From the NCBI RefSeq assembly GCF_002584985.1, contig NZ_NUPZ01000033.1:90078-132794 (forward strand): DNA of 42,717 nucleotides. Direction: 5' to 3'. The notes below the pieces were generated by a model that was not told where the DNA came from, ran no database searches, and was given only the letters and a program-made list of their open reading frames with translations. A program made the position numbers and the translations under genes. The DNA comes from Bacillus sp. AFS029637. GTDB taxonomy: Bacteria > Bacillota > Bacilli > Bacillales > Bacillaceae_G. Position 1 is the first letter of the stretch; every line of letters starts with the position of its first letter. Shown here in pieces: positions 41,377 to 42,717 of this stretch.

Positions 41377-42603
41377 TTAAACTGTCGGCAAAGAAATTTC
41401 TACTTTCGTTCCTACTCCCATACTACTTTGAATCGCGATACTCCCTTGATGTTCCTTAATAATTTTATATGTAATCATTAGTCCCAGTCCTGTACCATTC
41501 TCCTTTGTTGTGTAAAAAGCTTTACCGATTTTCTCTAACTTCTCGTTCTCTATACCAAATCCTTGATCTTCGACAGAAATACACAAATATCCTTTCGTTT
41601 TTTGATATACACGGATATGAATGTCTCCACCTTCTGGCATTGATTCTATCCCATTTTTAATGATATTTAATAACACTTGTTTTAATTGTTTATCATCACC
41701 GTTTATAACCGGTAAATTCCCCTCTACTTGCAAATGAAATTTCACTTTATATTGCGTTGCATAACTTTCCATTAACTGCACAACATATAGAAGAATTTCT
41801 CGTATATTACACCATTCATAATTTGTTGGTTTCGGTTTTCCTAATAGCATCAATTCACTAACAAATCCGTTAATCCTTTCAATCTCTTGTAACATAATGT
41901 CGTAGCTCATCGTATCCGCCGGGTTTCTTTCTTTTTGCATTTGCGTAAACCCTTTTAAAGCTGTTAATGGATTTCGAATTTCATGCGCAATTGTTGTAGA
42001 CATCGTCCCAATTACAGCTAAATTTTCCGTCTCCTTCATATTGTTCATCATTTCAACCACTGTTCTTACATAAGATTGAAATCGTTTTAATAAAGAATGT
42101 GAAATAATAAAAAAGAATATACATAAAACAAGCGGAATCACCACTTTAATATCTTGTAATACCAAGATAAAAAATACATATTTTCCAATTACACTAAAAG
42201 ACACTACATAAAAATATTTTCTATTCACAAATATTGGTGCAAATAAAACCAAAAATATTTCAACCATATTTCCATTTTCAAACACACGATCACTGTTTAA
42301 ATAAATCATTAAATTATTAATAAGGTCAATGAACATATACCCAATTAAGAACAAATATTTTATGAAATATACATAACCTTTTTTTTGAAGATATATCGAA
42401 ATAGGGAATAGAGATACTACTAATATATACACACCGATTCCCATACCACCTTCTGGCCATCCTATCCTTGCTTCGTTAATGTTCATAGCCGGATACACAA
42501 AATAATAAATAACGTCATATAAAAAAAATATAATATAGAATAATAATAAAAATACTTTTAAAGCTTCTCTTTCTTCATAAATCAAGCTTTTAAATTTGTT
42601 CAT
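41377..42603 (-). CDS. Membrane-bound sensor histidine kinase (sporulation-kinase-like)
   Basis: A 408-residue kinase. About five or six membrane segments fill residues 15-172 with only short loops, so the sensor is probably within the membrane, as in KinB. HisKA has phospho-acceptor His207 in TIAHEIRNPLTALKGF. HATPase_c has the N box LNIIKNGIESMPEGG, G1 VEDQGFGIE and G2 GTGLGL. The ATG at 42603 has CGAGGAGTATTCAT upstream; the frame opens seven codons earlier. No response regulator adjoins it, so it is an orphan, possibly feeding the Spo0 phosphorelay. The signal is unknown. Confidence 0.9.
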   Translation of the reverse strand: MNKFKSLIYEEREALKVFLLLFYIIFFLYDVIYYFVYPAMNINEARIGWPEGGMGIGVYILVVSLFPISIYLQKKGYVYFIKYLFLIGYMFIDLINNLMIYLNSDRVFENGNMVEIFLVLFAPIFVNRKYFYVVSFSVIGKYVFFILVLQDIKVVIPLVLCIFFFIISHSLLKRFQSYVRTVVEMMNNMKETENLAVIGTMSTTIAHEIRNPLTALKGFTQMQKERNPADTMSYDIMLQEIERINGFVSELMLLGKPKPTNYEWCNIREILLYVVQLMESYATQYKVKFHLQVEGNLPVINGDDKQLKQVLLNIIKNGIESMPEGGDIHIRVYQKTKGYLCISVEDQGFGIENEKLEKIGKAFYTTKENGTGLGLMITYKIIKEHQGSIAIQSSMGVGTKVEISLPTV

Positions 42604-42658
42604 ATGAATACTCCTCGTGATCAATACAAAAATAACATTCTACATGTTATCTCCTCAA

Positions 42659-42688
42659 ATTATACGTATGAAATTGCTTTCAGAGCAA
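42659..42688 (-). promoter_or_regulatory. Promoter of the histidine kinase gene
   Basis: Minus-strand TTGCTC (42683-42688), an 18-base spacer and TATAAT (42659-42664) make a plausible sigma-A promoter. An inverted repeat ATTGCT/AGCAAT (42673-42689) overlaps the spacer and -35 box and may bind a regulator. Confidence 0.5.
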
Positions 42689-42717
42689 TATGTAACCTTA
42701 TAATACTAAAAAGGAAG

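Noticed and set aside
1-42717. CRISPR arrays, prophage genes, complete insertion sequences, tRNA or rRNA genes
   Set aside because: I found no regularly spaced repeats, no phage or intact transposase genes and no tRNA- or rRNA-like sequence.

Overview
The window is a low-GC stretch with strong AGGAGG-type ribosome binding sites and no rRNA, tRNA, prophage or CRISPR. Gene content and order fit the chromosome of the Bacillus cereus group (cereus, thuringiensis or anthracis type): an arcABDC-arcR cluster, two TPP-riboswitch thiamine loci, topoisomerase III and a DesB-like acyl-lipid desaturase close to the arc genes. This is recognition from memory, not a database match.

Layout. 0-2 kb: an ABC-F ATPase behind a transcription-attenuation leader with a 12-codon leader ORF. 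2-5 kb: a TPP-riboswitch operon for thiamine-precursor uptake (thiamine-binding protein, thiX, thiY, thiZ). 5-7 kb: a chemoreceptor behind a c-di-GMP-I riboswitch. 7.3-8.7 kb: a DcuB-type C4-dicarboxylate exchanger. 8.7-10.4 kb: thiM-thiE behind a second TPP riboswitch. 10.5-12.7 kb: topB. 12.8-15.3 kb: an eroded patch with an IS3-like orfA scrap, two glycosyltransferases and decayed sequence. 15.4-18.2 kb: a YhgE/Pip membrane protein. 18.5-22.8 kb: alpha-glucoside use (PTS EIICB, an endonuclease/exonuclease/phosphatase-fold enzyme, oligo-1,6-glucosidase) with CcpA/MalR-like operators. 23-24.4 kb: a CotQ/BBE-like flavoenzyme. 24.5-31.7 kb: a small membrane protein and the arginine deiminase pathway with its regulators ArcR and ArgR. 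31.9-32.8 kb: two chemoreceptor pieces, one an 82-residue signalling tail with its own RBS and terminator, the other a frameshifted N-terminal pseudogene. 32.9-35.3 kb: an amino-acid ABC importer. 35.4-38.6 kb: a desaturase and a Rieske-FAD oxidoreductase. 38.7-42.6 kb: a co-oriented set made of a histidine kinase, a PqqD-like protein, a tandem P-loop ATPase and an RlaP-type nucleotidyltransferase.

How it works together. Much of the control visible here is RNA- or metabolite-based: two TPP riboswitches, one c-di-GMP riboswitch, one leader-peptide attenuator, a Crp/Fnr site at about -41.5 with a cre-like site in the arcA promoter, and cre-like sites at the alpha-glucoside genes. The arc genes give ATP from arginine when oxygen and preferred sugars are low; DcuB and the chemoreceptor also fit adaptation to changing oxygen and nutrients. 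I see no unmistakable new defence or mobile system. The least explained items are the 38.7-42.6 kb gene set, the stand-alone chemoreceptor tail and the ABC-F leader.
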